Assembly (NCBI RefSeq): GCF_035961655.1
Contig: NZ_CP108393.1
Coordinates: forward strand, 7,587,501-7,651,500
DNA length: 64,000 nucleotides
Reading direction: 5' to 3'
DNA from: Streptomyces sp. NBC_01317
GTDB taxonomy: Bacteria; Actinomycetota; Actinomycetes; Streptomycetales; Streptomycetaceae
In this document: one piece after another, positions 41,848-50,096 of the stretch
How the letters are laid out: each line of letters opens with the position of its first letter
How positions within the stretch are numbered: the stretch's first letter is position 1
The notes under the pieces: generated by a model
What the model was told of the DNA's origin: nothing
What the model saw: only the letters and a program-made list of their open reading frames with translations
Databases searched by the model: none
Made by a program: the position numbers and the translations under genes

Positions 41848-42936
41848 GTGTCGATGATCCGCAACCTCCGCAGAACCGTGCGCAGGGCCTATCGCCGCAC
41901 CGTGGACCTGAGCCACCCGGCCCGCTCCCCGCTCGGCAGCGCGGTGGTGAACTGCGTGGTCTACCGCGACGGCGAGCGGCAGCTCGACCACTGCGCGGCG
42001 GAGGAGGCGCTGCGGCGCGTCCGCAGGGCCGGTACCGGCTTCGTCTGGATCGGGCTGCACGAGCCGGACCGGGAGGAGTTCACCGGCGTCGCCGAGCTGT
42101 TCGGCCTCCACCGGCTCGCCGTCGAGGACGCGGTCACCGCGCACCACCGGCCCAAGGCGGAGCTGTACGACGAGACGCTGTTCGCGGTCTTCAAGACCGT
42201 CAGCTACATCGAGCACGAGGAGCTGACGGCCACCAGCGAGGTGGTCGACACCGGTGAGCTGATGGTCTTCGCGGGGGCCGACTTCGTGATCACCGTACGA
42301 CACGGCCGCCACGGCTCGCTGGGCCCGCTCCGGGAGCACCTGGAGGCGTCCCCCGAGCAGCTCGCCAAGGGCCCCGCCGCCGTCCTGCACGCGATAGCGG
42401 ACCACATGGTCGACGAGTACCTCGGCGTCGCGGACGCCATCCAGGACGACATCGACGCCGTCGAGACCGGCGTCTTCTCCGGGCAGGCGGCCCGCGGTGA
42501 GGCGGGCCGGATCTACCAGCTCAAGCGGGAACTGCTGGAGCTGAAGCGCGCGGTGGCACCGCTGGACCGCCCGCTGCGCAAGCTCGCCACGGAGCCGGGC
42601 CGGCTGGTGGGTACGGAGATCCAGAAGTACTTCAGGGACGTCTCGGACCACCTGGCGCGGGTCACCGAGCAGATAGCCGCCTTCGACGGTCTGCTCGACT
42701 CCATCCTCCAGGCCCACCTCGCGCAGGTGACCGTCGCCCAGAACGAGGACATGCGCAAGATCACGGCGTGGGCCGCGATCATCGCCGTACCGACCATGGT
42801 CTGCGGGGTCTACGGCATGAACTTCGAGCACATGCCCGAGTTGCGGTGGACGTACGGCTACCCCCTCGTCGTCGGCGTGATCGCCGCCGTCTGCTTCGGC
42901 GTCCACCGCCAGTTCCGGCGCAACGGCTGGCTCTGA
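41848..42936 (+). CDS. CorA-family magnesium/cobalt transporter
   Basis: 362-residue pentameric channel protein. A soluble N-terminal alpha/beta domain (FVWIGLHEPDREEFTGVAEL, HRLAVEDAVTAHHRPKAELY, DFVITVRHG) leads to the long stalk helix and two C-terminal spans; the signature YGMNFEHMPE follows span 1 (WAAIIAVPTMVCGV). Mediates Mg2+ (and Co2+/Ni2+) uptake across the plasma membrane. GTG at 41848 has AAGGAG six bases before it. The first 30 residues are Arg-rich. The stop codon begins a 17-bp exact tandem repeat. Confidence 0.93.
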   Translation: MSMIRNLRRTVRRAYRRTVDLSHPARSPLGSAVVNCVVYRDGERQLDHCAAEEALRRVRRAGTGFVWIGLHEPDREEFTGVAELFGLHRLAVEDAVTAHHRPKAELYDETLFAVFKTVSYIEHEELTATSEVVDTGELMVFAGADFVITVRHGRHGSLGPLREHLEASPEQLAKGPAAVLHAIADHMVDEYLGVADAIQDDIDAVETGVFSGQAARGEAGRIYQLKRELLELKRAVAPLDRPLRKLATEPGRLVGTEIQKYFRDVSDHLARVTEQIAAFDGLLDSILQAHLAQVTVAQNEDMRKITAWAAIIAVPTMVCGVYGMNFEHMPELRWTYGYPLVVGVIAAVCFGVHRQFRRNGWL

Positions 42937-42967
42937 GGGGCCCTTCACGATGAGGGGCCCTTCACGA
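42934..42967 (+). repeat. Two exact 17-bp tandem units starting at the corA stop
   Basis: tgaggggcccttcacga occurs at 42934-42950 and 42951-42967. The first unit begins with the corA stop TGA. The gggccc core, with a third gggccc at 42971-42976, could also allow hairpin formation between the convergent corA and GntR genes. Confidence 0.92.
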
Positions 42968-43017
42968 TCGGGCCCGAGATCCGGATGTCCCGGCGCCCGG
43001 ACCGGGCCCATGCACGG

Positions 43018-43686
43018 CTACTGCCGCGCCGCCTCCGTCAACCGCGCCTGCGCCCTGCGCAGATGGGTCCGCATGCGCGCGGCGGCCGTCTCGTCGTCGT
43101 TCTCGCCCATCGCCTCCAGGATCCGCTCGTGCTCCCGGCAGGTCTCCTCCGCCCACCCCTCGCGGAACGACAGCCGGTACTGATGTGTGTGCGCGTGCAA
43201 CCGCTCCAGGGTCGAGCGGAGGAACACGTTCCCGCTCAGGCGCGCGATCCGGTCGTGGAACACGGCGTCGTGGTGCAGATACAGCAGCAGGGTCGACCGG
43301 CTCGCGAAATCGCCCGCCGCGCCCCGCATCTCCGCCAGCTGGTCCGCGAGGTGGAGCAGATCGGCCGGGGTCACCCGGGAGGCCGCGGCGGAGGCCGCCG
43401 CCGGTTCGAGCAGCAGCCGTACCTCGAACAGCTCCCGCAGACCGCGCCCGCTGAGCAGCGCCGCGGCGGTGTACCCCGCCAGCGACCGCTTCACCACCAG
43501 GCCGTCCGCCTCCAGCCGCGCGAGCGCCTCCCGCAGCGGGGTCGGTGAGATCTCCAGCTCCTGGGCGAGCGTGTTGATGTTGAGCTTCGACCCCGGCTCG
43601 ATGTCGTGGTCGACGAGCCGTCGGCGGATCGTGTCGTAGGCGGTCTCCGCGAGCGCCTGCCGCCGCGGAGTGGGGGTGACTGCCAT
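43018..43686 (-). CDS. GntR-family regulator (FadR/FCD subfamily)
   Basis: 222-residue regulator. Winged helix-turn-helix at 10-75 (AYDTIRRRLVDHDIEPGSKL, LAQELEISPTPLREALARLE, ADGLVVKRSLAGYTAA) and an all-helical FCD ligand domain at 90-215 with LFEVRLLLEPAAASAAA, the metal-ligand region YLHHDAVFHDRIARLSGN and CREHERILEAMGENDDETAA. Ligands of this subfamily are small organic acids or sugar acids, often bound with a metal. ATG at 43686 has AGGAG seven bases upstream. Divergent from the solute-binding protein gene, which it probably controls. Confidence 0.92.
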   Translation of the reverse strand: MAVTPTPRRQALAETAYDTIRRRLVDHDIEPGSKLNINTLAQELEISPTPLREALARLEADGLVVKRSLAGYTAAALLSGRGLRELFEVRLLLEPAAASAAASRVTPADLLHLADQLAEMRGAAGDFASRSTLLLYLHHDAVFHDRIARLSGNVFLRSTLERLHAHTHQYRLSFREGWAEETCREHERILEAMGENDDETAAARMRTHLRRAQARLTEAARQ

Positions 43687-43965
43687 CGTGCTGCTCCTGG
43701 GTGTCGCCTGTGGTGCCTCGCCGGTGGTTCCTCGCCCACCGATTGTATTTTTTCGTGCGCTCCTGTGCGTTCCTGTCCGTGCGACGGTCCCACTTCGGTA
43801 AAGGTCGGTACGAGTATTGACTGTTTTCCGATGCTGGCTACTCTTCTGAAAAGTATACGAAATAACGTTGTCTCGGATCGGACCGGAGCGGGCCTGCCGG
43901 GGTCCGCAGGGCGGCGCACGGCGGCCGGAGCCGGCCGTATCACGTGAAGCATCAAGGAGGACGAC
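43687..43965. promoter_or_regulatory. AT-richer divergent control region of the sugar locus
   Basis: The 279-base gap between the GntR gene and the solute-binding protein is notably less GC-rich than its surroundings (about 43738-43875). A likely promoter for the + strand is TTGACT at 43817-43822 and TACTCT at 43839-43844 (16-base spacer). Just behind it, the palindromic GTATAC at 43853-43858 in gaaaagtatacgaaataac is a good candidate for the GntR operator. No gene is seen inside. Confidence 0.6.
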
Positions 43966-45243
43966 ATGAAGCGCAGAACTGCCCTCACGGCGGCGGCCAC
44001 CGGTCTGGTGAGCGCCCTGGCGGTCACGGGCTGCTCCACCAGTGGCACGTCCGGAGGTGGCGGCGGTGGCAGCCTGACCTTCATGACGTTCGAGACGCCG
44101 GCGCTCACCGCGACGTTCTGGGACACCTCCATCAAGGAGGCGCAGAAGGCCGTTCCCGAGGTCAGCGTCAAGAAGATCGTGTCGCCGGACGCGGACCGGA
44201 CCGCGTACGCCAAGCAGTTGCAGGCGTCGGGTCAGTTCCCCGACATCCTCTCGTCCGTCAACCCGAAGGACTTCACGGCGGCCGGGCTCCTCCAGCCGCT
44301 CGACCAGAAGTGGCTGGACGCCAACTTCACGGACCCCGACGGCAACCGGATCGACGGCAAGTCGTACATCCCGCCGACCAACTCCCAGATCATCCCGATG
44401 GTCTTCTACAACAAGAAGATCTTCGCCGCGCACCACCTCGACGTCCCCACGACGTGGGAGGCGTACCTGAACGTCGTCAAGACCCTCAAGAAGGCCGGTG
44501 TCACCCCCGTCGAGATGGCGGGCGGCGAGCCCTGGTCGGCGGCCCTGCCGCTGGCCGGCCTCATCAGCGCCGACGTGCTCGGCGCCGACCCGCAGTGGAT
44601 CCAGAAGCGCTACAAGGGCGAGGTGAAGTTCACCGACCCCGCGATGACCGGGGCCGTCGGCAAGTACCGGCAGCTCGTCGAGGCCGGGGCCTTCGACAAG
44701 GGCGCGCTGAGCGTCAGTTACGCCGACGCCAACAAGCAGTTCCTCGACGGCGGCAGCGCCATGTACCCGATGGGCAGCTGGTTCATCGGCCAGATCCCGG
44801 CCGCGGACGCCGCCGACTTCGGTACGTTCCTGCTGCCGAGCAGCACGGGCAGGACCATCGTCCCCTTCAACACCGGCGGGACGACGGCGATCAGCGCGAA
44901 GTCCGCCCATGTCGCCGAAGCGACCAAGTTCGCCGAGGCGTGGTCGCTGTCCAAGCCCAACCTCAAGACACTCATCGAGACCGACGGCGCCTTCCCCATG
45001 CTGAAGAACGTCCCCTTCGAGGACTTCGGCGCGAAGGTGACCCCCGTCTACACCGAGGGCTTCAAGCTCGTGACCGAGGACAACGCGAAGGTCAGCGCGT
45101 TCGGCCAGGTCAACAACGACGACGCGCTGCCGCCCGGTGTCGTCGAGCAGTTCAACGCCCTGTCCCAGAAGCTCTTCACCAGCTCCGATGTCAAGGGGCA
45201 GCTCGCCTCGTTCGACGAGAGCTGGGACAAGGCCGCCCAGTAG
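43966..45243 (+). CDS. Sugar ABC transporter solute-binding lipoprotein (family 1)
   Basis: 425-residue secreted lipoprotein: signal sequence KRRTALTAAATGLVSALAV and lipobox AVTGC with Cys25 as the lipidated residue, followed by a Gly/Ser tether. The family 1 fold shows SLTFMTFETPALTATFW, AYAKQLQASGQFPDILSSV, MVFYNKKIFAAHHLDVPTTW, GSAMYPMGSWFIGQIP and NTGGTTAISAKSA. It captures an oligosaccharide outside the cell for an ABC importer. ATG at 43966 has AAGGAGG. No permease or ATPase genes follow; the next gene is a glycosidase. The permeases are either encoded elsewhere or lost. Confidence 0.92.
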   Translation: MKRRTALTAAATGLVSALAVTGCSTSGTSGGGGGGSLTFMTFETPALTATFWDTSIKEAQKAVPEVSVKKIVSPDADRTAYAKQLQASGQFPDILSSVNPKDFTAAGLLQPLDQKWLDANFTDPDGNRIDGKSYIPPTNSQIIPMVFYNKKIFAAHHLDVPTTWEAYLNVVKTLKKAGVTPVEMAGGEPWSAALPLAGLISADVLGADPQWIQKRYKGEVKFTDPAMTGAVGKYRQLVEAGAFDKGALSVSYADANKQFLDGGSAMYPMGSWFIGQIPAADAADFGTFLLPSSTGRTIVPFNTGGTTAISAKSAHVAEATKFAEAWSLSKPNLKTLIETDGAFPMLKNVPFEDFGAKVTPVYTEGFKLVTEDNAKVSAFGQVNNDDALPPGVVEQFNALSQKLFTSSDVKGQLASFDESWDKAAQ

Positions 45244-45391
45244 CGGGAGCCCGCCGGGACGGACGGGCCGCGCCTCGGCACGGCCCCTGATGACATCGTT
45301 GTCAGAGCCCCGGACCGGTTGTGGGCCCCCGGCAGTTCAGCACCCCCCGATTGTCCAGCACCCAGCACCCCCGACTCAAAGGAGAGCCGCG

Positions 45392-48196
45392 ATGGGGCAG
45401 AAGAGAACAACACGGAGGGCGATCCGCGCACTGCGACGGATACGCGGATACGCGGTGGTGGCGGCGCTCGCCGTCGCCGCACCGCTGGTCGTCCCCGGTA
45501 CGGCGGTGGCGGCGGGACCGCCCACGGCCGCACAGCAGTGGGACACACTGAAGGCCAAACTGACCGGCATCAAAGGCGTCTGGACCGACCAGAGCTACGC
45601 GGGCGCCGTGTCCAACACCATGCCGAACACGGCCCTGTTGGGCAACGGCGATGTCGGTGTGACCTCGGCGGGCAGCACGGGCGTCAAAACGTTCCTCGTC
45701 TCCAAGGGGGACTTCTGGAACGCCAACCCCACACCCAGGCCCGCCCCCATCGGCGGCGTGACCCTCACCGGCACCGCCGCGCAGCCCACCGGGAACCTCG
45801 CCCTCGGCGCCCGCGCCACCGCGAGCAGCACCGAGGGGTCCTTCACCCCCGACCGCGCCGTCAACGGCCAGTGGACCAACGGCTACGAGGGCTGGGTGTC
45901 CCAGGTCGGCAAGCCGCAGTGGATCACTCTCGACCTCGGCGCCGTCAAGAGCGTCGCCCGCTACGTCGTACGCAACGACAACGCGGCACGCCCGGGCAAC
46001 GCCGCCTTCAACACCAAGAACGTGGCCTTCCAGACCAGTTCCGACGGCACCACCTGGAACAGCGTCGACACGGTCACCAACAACACCGCCGACGTGATCG
46101 ACCGTACGGTCTCCGCCGTCTCGACCCGCTACGTCCGGCTGAACATCACCGAGCCCACCCAGAGCACCACACCCGACTCGACACAGAACCCGCGCGCCAG
46201 GATCGGCCAGATCGAGCTGTACGCGCAGGGCGGCACCACACCTCCGCCCACCGCGCCGTTCCGCGAGGAACAGAACATCGTGGACGGCACGGTCACCACG
46301 TCGATGTCGCTGGGCAACACCCCGGTGTCGATGAAGACCTGGCTCGCCGCCGACCGTAACGTCCTGGTCACCTCGGTCACCTCGACCGGCACCCAGCCGG
46401 TGCAGCTCCAGGCGTCCACCTACGCCGGGGCGACCACCCCCAACTCCGCCTACAGCAACTCCGCGGGCGTCGACGGCCAGGTCATGTGGGCCGAACGCGC
46501 CACCGCGTCCGGCAGCCGCTGGGTCTCGCGGGGCGCGCTGGCCACCACCGTCCTCGGCGCGAGCGCCGTCCAGCCCCCGACCGTCTCGGGCGCGACGGCC
46601 AGGACCGTCTTCACCCTCCCGGCCGGCGCGACGGTCCGGCTGGTCACCCAGATCGGCGGCGGCGGACAGAACCCGGCCGCCCCGCACAACGACGCGGTGA
46701 CACAGGTCCGTACCCACACCGCCGCCTCACTGGCGACGCTGGACACCCAGCGCGCCGAGTGGTGGAAGACCTACTGGATGCAGTCCGGTGTCGAACTGGG
46801 CGACGCCGTCCTGGAGAAGTACTACTACGCCGCCCAGTACTTCATCGGGGCCGCCAGCCGGGCCGGGAAAACGGCCCCCGCCCTCTACGGGATCTGGACC
46901 ACCACCGACAACCCGCAGTTCAACGGCGACTACCACCTGAACTACAACGCGCAGGGGCCGATCTACGGCGTCTACTCCAGCAACCGGCCGGAGCTGTCAC
47001 TGCCGTTCCACGAGACGATCCTCGCGTACGTGCCCGAGGCGCAGCGCCGGGCCAAGCAGGACCTGAACCGGGTGAAGCCCGACTACATCAGCCGTCGCTT
47101 CCCCAGCGGCGGCGTGCCGGCCGGGGTGCTCTTCCCCGTGGGCATCGGCCCGTACGGTACGACCACCGACGACCAGTACCACCAGCAGGTGTCCAACTCC
47201 CTCTTCTCCGCCTCGCAGTTCGTCGCGTACTACGAGTACACCCAGGACACCGACTTCCTCAGGAACAAGGCGTACCCCTTCCTCAGCCAGGTCGCGTCGT
47301 TCTTCGAGAGCTACCTGGAGCGCGACTCCGCGGGGCGCTACTCCCTGTGGAGCGGACCGCACGAGGGCACGTGGGGCCAGAACTCCTCCGCGGACCTGGG
47401 ACTGTTGAAGCAGACCCTGTCCACCCTGATCGCGGCCAGCCAGAAGCTGAACGTCGACGCCGGGCGCCGCGCCACCTGGCAGACCATCCTCGACAACCTC
47501 CCGGCGCAGCCGACCACGGTGTTCAACGGGAAGACGGTGTACTCCCTGGTCAGCCCCGGCACCATGCAGGGGTCCGACACCCGTGACATCCACCCCGGCG
47601 ACAACACGATCAACCTCGAATTCATCCAGCCCGCCGACCAGCTCGGCGTCAACTCCGACCCCGCGAAGCTGCGGACCGGCGTCGACACCGTCGACGCGAT
47701 GAACTCCTGGGGCCAGGACAACAGCTTCCCCAAGGTGTTCGCCCAGGCGGCCAGGGTCGGTTACCCGGCGCAGTCGCTCATCGACAAGTTCAAGCAGGTC
47801 ATCACCTCCCGCATCGCACCCAACCTGCGGATCGCCGACCCCTCCCACGGCATCGAGAAGTCCGGGGCGACCGAAGCGGTCAACAGCATGCTGGTCCAGA
47901 GCGACCAGGGGATCATCAGCCTCTTCCCGGTCTGGCCCGCGGGCAAGAACGCGAGCTTCTGGCAGCTGCGCCAGAAGGGCGCGTTTGTCGTGTCGAGCGC
48001 GAAGCAGGCCGACCGCGTCGGCTACGTCGACGTGCAGGCCAAGGCCGGCGGCACGCTCAAGCTGAAGAACCCGTGGGGGAGCGGCACGTTCACCGTGACC
48101 AACACGAGCGGCGCCGCGGTGCCGTTCACCACGGCGAACGGGGTGATCTCCGTCCAGACGACCGCCGGGCAGACGTACCACATCCTCCCGGCCTGA
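45392..48196 (+). CDS. Secreted GH95-like glycosidase with inserted F5/8C (discoidin) domain
   Basis: 934-residue exported enzyme. Signal peptide RGYAVVAALAVAAPLVVPG to AVAAG. The N-terminal beta domain (TALLGNGDVGVTSAG, FLVSKGDFWNANP) is interrupted at about residues 130-278 by a discoidin domain (GARATASSTEGSFTPDRAVN, GKPQWITLDLG, VRLNITE) and resumes with FREEQNIVDGTVTTSMSLG. The (alpha/alpha)6 barrel keeps the GH95 substrate motif His515-x-Asn517-x-Asn519 in GDYHLNYNAQG and the acid Glu658 in SGPHEGTWGQN. Likely alpha-L-fucosidase or alpha-L-galactosidase type. ATG at 45392 has AAAGGAG. It follows the solute-binding gene in the same direction. Confidence 0.82.
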   Translation: MGQKRTTRRAIRALRRIRGYAVVAALAVAAPLVVPGTAVAAGPPTAAQQWDTLKAKLTGIKGVWTDQSYAGAVSNTMPNTALLGNGDVGVTSAGSTGVKTFLVSKGDFWNANPTPRPAPIGGVTLTGTAAQPTGNLALGARATASSTEGSFTPDRAVNGQWTNGYEGWVSQVGKPQWITLDLGAVKSVARYVVRNDNAARPGNAAFNTKNVAFQTSSDGTTWNSVDTVTNNTADVIDRTVSAVSTRYVRLNITEPTQSTTPDSTQNPRARIGQIELYAQGGTTPPPTAPFREEQNIVDGTVTTSMSLGNTPVSMKTWLAADRNVLVTSVTSTGTQPVQLQASTYAGATTPNSAYSNSAGVDGQVMWAERATASGSRWVSRGALATTVLGASAVQPPTVSGATARTVFTLPAGATVRLVTQIGGGGQNPAAPHNDAVTQVRTHTAASLATLDTQRAEWWKTYWMQSGVELGDAVLEKYYYAAQYFIGAASRAGKTAPALYGIWTTTDNPQFNGDYHLNYNAQGPIYGVYSSNRPELSLPFHETILAYVPEAQRRAKQDLNRVKPDYISRRFPSGGVPAGVLFPVGIGPYGTTTDDQYHQQVSNSLFSASQFVAYYEYTQDTDFLRNKAYPFLSQVASFFESYLERDSAGRYSLWSGPHEGTWGQNSSADLGLLKQTLSTLIAASQKLNVDAGRRATWQTILDNLPAQPTTVFNGKTVYSLVSPGTMQGSDTRDIHPGDNTINLEFIQPADQLGVNSDPAKLRTGVDTVDAMNSWGQDNSFPKVFAQAARVGYPAQSLIDKFKQVITSRIAPNLRIADPSHGIEKSGATEAVNSMLVQSDQGIISLFPVWPAGKNASFWQLRQKGAFVVSSAKQADRVGYVDVQAKAGGTLKLKNPWGSGTFTVTNTSGAAVPFTTANGVISVQTTAGQTYHILPA

Positions 48197-48216
48197 TCCC
48201 ACACCGCACCACAGCG

Positions 48217-48240
48217 GAACCACCGAACCACCGAACCACC
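48217..48240 (+). repeat. Three 8-bp tandem units behind the GH95-like gene
   Basis: gaaccacc is repeated exactly at 48217, 48225 and 48233, starting 20 bases after the stop and running straight into the terminator stem. Confidence 0.85.
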
Positions 48241-48275
48241 GGGCCCCGGAAGGCAGTACGCCTCCCGGGGCCCGG
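48239..48275 (+). terminator. Terminator of the discoidin-GH95 gene
   Basis: Perfect 11-bp stem ccgggccccgg (48239-48249) / ccggggcccgg (48265-48275) with a 15-base loop. Confidence 0.85.
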
Positions 48276-48490
48276 TCGTGCGGCGCGCGCGACACCGTGC
48301 ACACCAGGACGAGAAGTCAGCACGCTGAGCAGATCCGGACGTGTGTACCGCTGCGAGCATCCACGGAGGCCCCCGGGGGCCCGCGCCGGTCGCACCCGGA
48401 CCGGCGAGGACAGCGGACGAGGAGCGTTCGACGGGCCCCCATACCCGTTCACCCGCCCCGCCGACGAGTGGTGCAGAGGATCGACGCGAG

Positions 48491-49282
48491 ATGACGAACG
48501 TACGCATCACCCACGTCGGCGGTCCCACGGCGCTGATCGAGTTCGACGGCTGGCGGCTCCTGACCGACCCCGCGTTCGACGCCCCCGGCCACAAGTACCC
48601 CTTCGGCCGGGGGATGTCGGCGCGCAAGACGACCGGGCCGTCGATCGGCGTCGCCGACCTGCCGCCCATCGACGCCGTGCTGCTCAGCCACGACCAGCAC
48701 CCCGACAACCTCGACACCACCGGACGGGGGGTGCTCGCGTCCGCCGGTGTGGTCGTCACCACCCGCTCCTGCGCCCGGCGACTGCGCAGAACCGTGCACG
48801 GACTGCGTCCTTGGGGCACCACGACGCTGGAAGGCCCGGGGCGCCCGCCGATCGAGATCACCGCCACGCCCTGCCGCCACGGCCCCCCGCTGTCGGGACG
48901 GCTGTCCGGCGAGGTGACCGGCTTCTCCCTGCGCTGGACCGGTCAGCGCCACGGCGAGCTGTGGATCTCCGGCGACACCGTGCTCTACCGGGGGGTACGG
49001 GAGATCGCGCGGCGCCTCGACGTCGGTACGGCACTTCTCCACCTGGGCGGTGCCCGGCACCCCGCGACCGGTCCCGCACGCCACTCCATGACCGCCGCGG
49101 ACGCCGTACAACTGTGCGGGCTGCTGCGCCCGCACACCACCGTGCCCGTGCACTACGAGGGCTGGTCGCACTTCCGGCAGGGCAGGATCGCGGTGGCGCG
49201 GGAGTTCTCCCACGCGCCGCCCGAGGTCCGTACGTCCCTGACCTGGCTCTCGCCGGGGGCCGCCACTCAGATCACCGTATGA
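48491..49282 (+). CDS. Metallo-beta-lactamase-fold hydrolase (UlaG-like)
   Basis: 263-residue cytoplasmic metal hydrolase. The start MTNVRITHVGGPTALIEFDG and LLTDPAF are typical of UlaG/RomA-type members. The metal motif is LSHDQHPDNLD, longer than the standard HxHxDH and lacking the final His; the remaining ligands lie in TPCRHGPP, WISGDTVLY and VPVHYEGWSHF. In UlaG the reaction is lactonase on a sugar-acid phosphate; whether this one opens a sugar lactone is inference from the neighbouring sugar locus. ATG at 48491; an AGAGGA stretch lies 12 bases upstream. A terminator separates it from the glycosidase gene, so it is not in that operon. Confidence 0.85.
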   Translation: MTNVRITHVGGPTALIEFDGWRLLTDPAFDAPGHKYPFGRGMSARKTTGPSIGVADLPPIDAVLLSHDQHPDNLDTTGRGVLASAGVVVTTRSCARRLRRTVHGLRPWGTTTLEGPGRPPIEITATPCRHGPPLSGRLSGEVTGFSLRWTGQRHGELWISGDTVLYRGVREIARRLDVGTALLHLGGARHPATGPARHSMTAADAVQLCGLLRPHTTVPVHYEGWSHFRQGRIAVAREFSHAPPEVRTSLTWLSPGAATQITV

Positions 49283-49308
49283 ACCGCGATCATCCCCGGC
49301 GGGGACCG

Positions 49309-49665
49309 TCAGCGACGGCCCAGGCGGCGCTCGCCGCCCGCGCCCGTCTTGTACGGCAGCCCGTAGTGCGAGAAGACCCGCGGCTCGTCCTCGGCCAGCA
49401 GTTCGCCGTCGGCGTCGATCCACGGCGTCTCCCTGGCCAGCTTCTTGTCCCAGGGGACCTTCAGATAGCCGGGGCCGACCGTGGCGTCGGCCAGCGGCAC
49501 GAAGACCAGCCGGCGCTTCATGGGCATGCCGATGGTCACGGTCGCGAACGACGGGGCGTCGGTCGCCGTGTCGACGTACACCGCTTCGAGCGTGCCGATC
49601 TTCTTCTTGTCCGCGTCGACCACGTCGTGGCCCCGCCATTCCCGGATGTCATCAGCCTCGAACAC
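49309..49665 (-). CDS. PRC-barrel domain protein
   Basis: 118-residue cytoplasmic protein. PRC-barrel beta-domain at about 5-85: VFEADDIREWRGHDVVDADK, KIGTLEAVYVDTATDAPSFA, TVTIGMPMKRRLVFVPLADA and VKVPWDK-like segment YLKVPWDKKLA. The C-terminal 30 residues are a charged tail (GAGGERRLGRR). Such proteins are abundant and often stress-induced in Streptomyces; the role is unknown. GTG at 49665 has AAGGCGG upstream. It converges on the MBL gene 26 bases away. Confidence 0.85.
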   Translation of the reverse strand: MFEADDIREWRGHDVVDADKKKIGTLEAVYVDTATDAPSFATVTIGMPMKRRLVFVPLADATVGPGYLKVPWDKKLARETPWIDADGELLAEDEPRVFSHYGLPYKTGAGGERRLGRR

Positions 49666-50096
49666 GAGTGATCCGCCTTCTCGTCCAGCGCTCGTCCAGT
49701 GGTGCCGCAAAGGTCGTTCCTGTACCGAATACCCGCTATTCGCGGGCCCGCACCCGGCCGCGACCCCGGACCGCCCGATCGGGTCTGTACCCGCCTGCCC
49801 GCCGGCCGGCCGGTTACACTGGCCCCAAGACGCCTCAGACCCCGGCTTCCCGCTGTCCCCGGACCCGGGCAGCAGTACTCGTCGCGTCACCGCAGTGGAC
49901 CTTGGACCGCACCCAGCAGACAGCGCGCTGTGTGATCCCGCTGCTCACCTGTTCCCGGTCGGCAGCAGAAGCACGTCCCTGCGATCTCCCGTGGAACATC
50001 CGCGGCTGTACGTCCCCGTGCATCCACCGAGCCACCCTGCCTGCGGTCATCACGTCGGCACAAGGCGGTCGTGAACGACCCGAAAGGCGTGGCTGA
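49666..50096. other. 431-base divergent region, no gene seen
   Basis: Lies between the PRC-barrel and desaturase genes. No reading frame in it has Streptomyces-like third-position G+C and a start site. The only promoter-like element I note is the hexamer TACACT at 49815-49820, without a convincing -35. No long inverted repeat was found by eye. It probably holds two divergent promoters. Confidence 0.5.

Noticed and set aside
49700..49760. Possible SigB-type promoter (ggtat on the minus strand) ahead of the PRC-barrel gene
   Set aside because: The -10-like GGGTAT is there but no GTTT-type -35 is found at the expected distance.
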